Shown here: one piece after another, positions 61,526 through 64,000 of the stretch
Layout: each line of letters opens with the position of its first letter
Position numbering within the stretch: the stretch's first letter is position 1
DNA from: JAFECT01 sp035551675
GTDB taxonomy: Bacteria > Pseudomonadota > Alphaproteobacteria > Caulobacterales > Caulobacteraceae
DNA length: 64,000 nt
NCBI GenBank assembly: GCA_035551675.1
Contig: DASZMV010000037.1
Location: 1-64,000 of the forward strand
Reading direction: 5' to 3'
The notes under the pieces: model-generated
The model's input: the letters and a program-made list of their open reading frames with translations, nothing else
Databases searched by the model: none
What the model was told of the DNA's origin: nothing
Program-made: the position numbers and the translations under genes

Positions 61526-64000
61526 ATGGTCGCGATTGTCACGGGCACCGGCACCGGCCTTCTGCAAGGCTCCGGGGACCTCCTGGGCGGCAAGGGGCAG
61601 GTCGGGACTTCGGCGCTGGGGCAGAACAGCGTTGACGTGGCGGTCAATGCCGCGAACGGCAACCTGATCGTCCAGAGCACCGACGCGATGCTGTTCGGCG
61701 TCGGTCTGAACGCGGCCGTGGTCGACACCTACAATTCCCAGCTCAGCGCGGTGAACGGCGTGGTGGGCGCGACGGGGTCGGGCTGGTGGGAGAGCTATCA
61801 GCGGACGGTCGTGACGCCGGGCGGCTTTACCTCGAACGGCTCGACCTCTTCGGTCACCTATGTTGCCGCCGACGGGTCCGAGATCGTATACACCTGGAAC
61901 GCCACGACGGGAGCTTACGTCGGCACGAACGAGAGCGACGGCGCCTACGACACCTTGTCGTACAACACGACCTCGTCCGCGTGGACATGGACCGACGGCG
62001 ACACGCAAGAGACCGATATCTTCGATGCGGCGCACAACAACCGGCTCATCGAATCTCTGGACGCGAGCGGCAACGAGCTTGCCTATCTCTATAATTCCAA
62101 TGGCCAGCTGACCTCGATCACCACCGAGGGCGGCGAGTACCTGTCGCTGACCTATACCGGGTCCAGCAGCTCGTCGTTCCTGGCGTCGATCGCGACCGAG
62201 TACTACGCCAACGGGTCGAGCGGCGCGATGTCGACGATGAGCGACGTCAGCTACGCCTATGGCACCAGCGGCGCCAATCCCAATGAGCTCGCCAGCACGA
62301 CGGTGAGCCTCGGCGGCAGCGCGACCTACGTCACCTCCTATACCTACAACACCAGCGCGTCTGACCTGATCCAGACCATCTCCCAGACCGACGGGACCAA
62401 GCTGACTCTCGGCTACAGCGGGACGGAAGTCACCACGATCTCGCAGAGCATCGTGTCGGGCGGGAGCGCGACCACCAGCCTAACCTACGGCACGGGCTCG
62501 ACCACCGTCACCGATCCGCTGAGCAACAAGGCGGTGATGTCGTTCAACACCGCGACGTCATCGGGCTCGCTGGACACGCTCACGGGGCTTATGATCTCGT
62601 CGGGCGGGACGAGTTCGTCGACCAGCTACGTCTGGGACAGCAACTACGATCTCCTGAGCGCAACGGCGGCGGACGGCAGCACAGCGGTCTACACCTACGA
62701 CTCGAACGGCGACCTGGTTAAGGCGGTCGACGGCGCCGGCGACGTCGTGAGCTCGACCTACAATACCTCCAACGGCCTCGCCCAACTGCTGACGCAGACG
62801 ACCTATCCGACGAGCGCCGCGCCCAACACGGTCCGCTACGCCTACGACAGCCATGGCCGGCTCGCCTTCGAGGTCAGCGCGGCGGGCGACGTCACTCAGT
62901 TCATCTACAACAGCCGAGGCGAAGAGATCAGCCAGGTCGCGTACACGGGCAACTCCTATAATCTCTCCGGCCTTTCGTCCTCGACCAGCATCGCGAGCTC
63001 CACGCTGTCCAGCTGGGTGGTGAGCAGCGCAACCCTCAGCGCCAGCGACCGCACCGACTATACCTACGACGTCCGCGGCGACATGGCCTCGGAGACCGAC
63101 TACAGCCAGACGACGAGCTCGGGGACCGGTGCGACCGACGTCAGCCATGTTCGCGAGACGCTCTACACGTCTTACCGCCCCGACGGGCTCCTGCTGTCGC
63201 AGCTTAACGTCACGCCGGTGAGCTCGGGCACGAGTGGCGCGACCAGCGTCTCGCTCTACACCTACACCGCCAGCAATACGCTGTCCTCGAGCACCATCAG
63301 CGCCATCGTCACCTCGGAGACCTATGTCTACGACGGCCTCGACCGGATGACCTCTTCGGTCGACGACGACGGCGAGACCACGTCGGTCGCCTTCAGCTAC
63401 ACCTCCACCGGCAGCACAGAGACCACGACCGTCCCCGATGGGGCGACCGAGACCGCAACCTATAATCTCGCCGGCCAGCTCACCTCCTATACCATGTCCG
63501 GCTCGTCGGTCAGCGCCACGACGCACAACGTCTACGATGCAGACGGCAGGCTCGCCTTCAGTGTCGATCCTGTGGGGATGGTGACCGGGTACGCCTACAA
63601 CGGGGGCGGCGAGGTGGTGGCGGCCACCCAATACGCGGTCGCGGACACCACGAGCTCCACCTGGGCGACCTACTCCAGCATGTCGAGCTGGGCCGCGTCC
63701 AACACGACCGGCGCGCTCTACAGCGACAAGATCTACGACGGCGACGGGCGGCTGGTGTTCTCCATCGATCCGGCCGGAACCGTCACGGCCTACGCCTACG
63801 ACAACGACGGCGAGGTCCTGAGCGAGAGCCAGTACGCGACGCTCGATGCGCCGAGCTCAAGCGCGCCGAGCCTGTCGACCATGACCACCTGGGCCGCGTC
63901 GCACACAACCACCAGCGATCGCACCACCCACTCGGTCTACGACGGCGCGGGCGAGCTCGCCTATGTGGTCGGCGGCGGCGGCGAGGTGACGGGGTATTCG
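61526..64000 (+). CDS. RHS/YD-repeat protein, 3' end beyond the window
   Basis: An open frame of at least 825 codons that reaches the right edge, so the protein is incomplete. It is very rich in Ser, Thr, Gly, Asp and Tyr and built of YD-repeats such as YDSNGDLVKAVDGAGDVV, YDSHGRLAFEVSAAGDV, YDADGRLAFSVDPVGMV and YDGDGRLVFSIDPAGTV, spaced by about 30-70 residues and more regular towards the right. Such repeats form the shell of RHS/Tc toxins and of large surface proteins. No signal peptide is evident. The start could also be GTG 61490 with AAGGGGG ahead; ATG 61526 has GGGGA at a suitable distance. The toxic tail, if any, lies outside. Confidence 0.85.
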   Translation, partial: MVAIVTGTGTGLLQGSGDLLGGKGQVGTSALGQNSVDVAVNAANGNLIVQSTDAMLFGVGLNAAVVDTYNSQLSAVNGVVGATGSGWWESYQRTVVTPGGFTSNGSTSSVTYVAADGSEIVYTWNATTGAYVGTNESDGAYDTLSYNTTSSAWTWTDGDTQETDIFDAAHNNRLIESLDASGNELAYLYNSNGQLTSITTEGGEYLSLTYTGSSSSSFLASIATEYYANGSSGAMSTMSDVSYAYGTSGANPNELASTTVSLGGSATYVTSYTYNTSASDLIQTISQTDGTKLTLGYSGTEVTTISQSIVSGGSATTSLTYGTGSTTVTDPLSNKAVMSFNTATSSGSLDTLTGLMISSGGTSSSTSYVWDSNYDLLSATAADGSTAVYTYDSNGDLVKAVDGAGDVVSSTYNTSNGLAQLLTQTTYPTSAAPNTVRYAYDSHGRLAFEVSAAGDVTQFIYNSRGEEISQVAYTGNSYNLSGLSSSTSIASSTLSSWVVSSATLSASDRTDYTYDVRGDMASETDYSQTTSSGTGATDVSHVRETLYTSYRPDGLLLSQLNVTPVSSGTSGATSVSLYTYTASNTLSSSTISAIVTSETYVYDGLDRMTSSVDDDGETTSVAFSYTSTGSTETTTVPDGATETATYNLAGQLTSYTMSGSSVSATTHNVYDADGRLAFSVDPVGMVTGYAYNGGGEVVAATQYAVADTTSSTWATYSSMSSWAASNTTGALYSDKIYDGDGRLVFSIDPAGTVTAYAYDNDGEVLSESQYATLDAPSSSAPSLSTMTTWAASHTTTSDRTTHSVYDGAGELAYVVGGGGEVTGYS

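Overview
The window reads as chromosomal DNA of a GC-rich alphaproteobacterium, most likely a member of the Caulobacterales (Caulobacter/Phenylobacterium type). The best evidence is the block murA - DUF2948 - UPF0262 - infA - maf - RNase E/G-like - yacG - tRNA-Phe, an order I associate with that group, together with an EcfG-type (GGAAC-N16-CGTT) stress promoter. Genus and species cannot be fixed from the sequence alone.

Layout. 1-4.6 kb: small secreted or unknown proteins, a dual-specificity-type phosphatase and a VOC-fold protein. 4.7-8.5 kb: a three-gene operon for a periplasm-facing flavin dehydrogenase (Tat-exported small subunit, GMC flavoprotein, triheme cytochrome c). 8.6-11.1 kb: acylphosphatase, a beta-class-like glutathione transferase and a 2-hydroxycarboxylate transporter. 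11.1-15.2 kb: the cytochrome bo3 ubiquinol oxidase operon cyoABCD, without cyoE beside it. 15.3-28.1 kb: a Tat-exported CocE/NonD hydrolase, a small secreted protein behind the stress promoter, a 1404-residue autotransporter with a repeat-built passenger, a quinone-reductase-like enzyme, several exported proteins, and a DUF2231 membrane protein overlapping a lipoprotein PQQ-type sugar dehydrogenase. 28.2-34.0 kb: tRNA-Thr with four tandem copies of its own 3' end downstream, then the conserved cell-wall/translation block ending in tRNA-Phe.

From 34.0 kb the character changes. A P4-type integrase follows tRNA-Phe at once, the classic geometry of an integrated genomic island. The next 27 kb is mostly accessory: a HipBA-type toxin-antitoxin pair, an AlpA-like factor with a candidate HUH replication-like protein and iteron-like repeats, a Kiwa (KwaA-KwaB) anti-phage pair with a third gene behind it, two XRE regulators, a DUF3768 protein and a second, compact tyrosine recombinase. 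It ends in a tightly coupled 9.6-kb operon: a membrane-anchored TerB_N/TerB_C protein, a DUF2791 (BrxD-like) ATPase, an Lhr/BrxHI-like SF2 helicase, and a 1130-residue fusion of Cas4-like nuclease, DEDD exonuclease and SF1 helicase. Directly behind it lies an AP2 - homing-endonuclease-repeat - PD-(D/E)XK-like protein. This operon and its tail gene are the best candidate for a poorly described DNA-processing or defence system.

The window closes inside an open RHS/YD-repeat protein that runs off the right edge. No second copy of the tRNA-Phe 3' end was seen by eye, so the right end of the island is not defined here.
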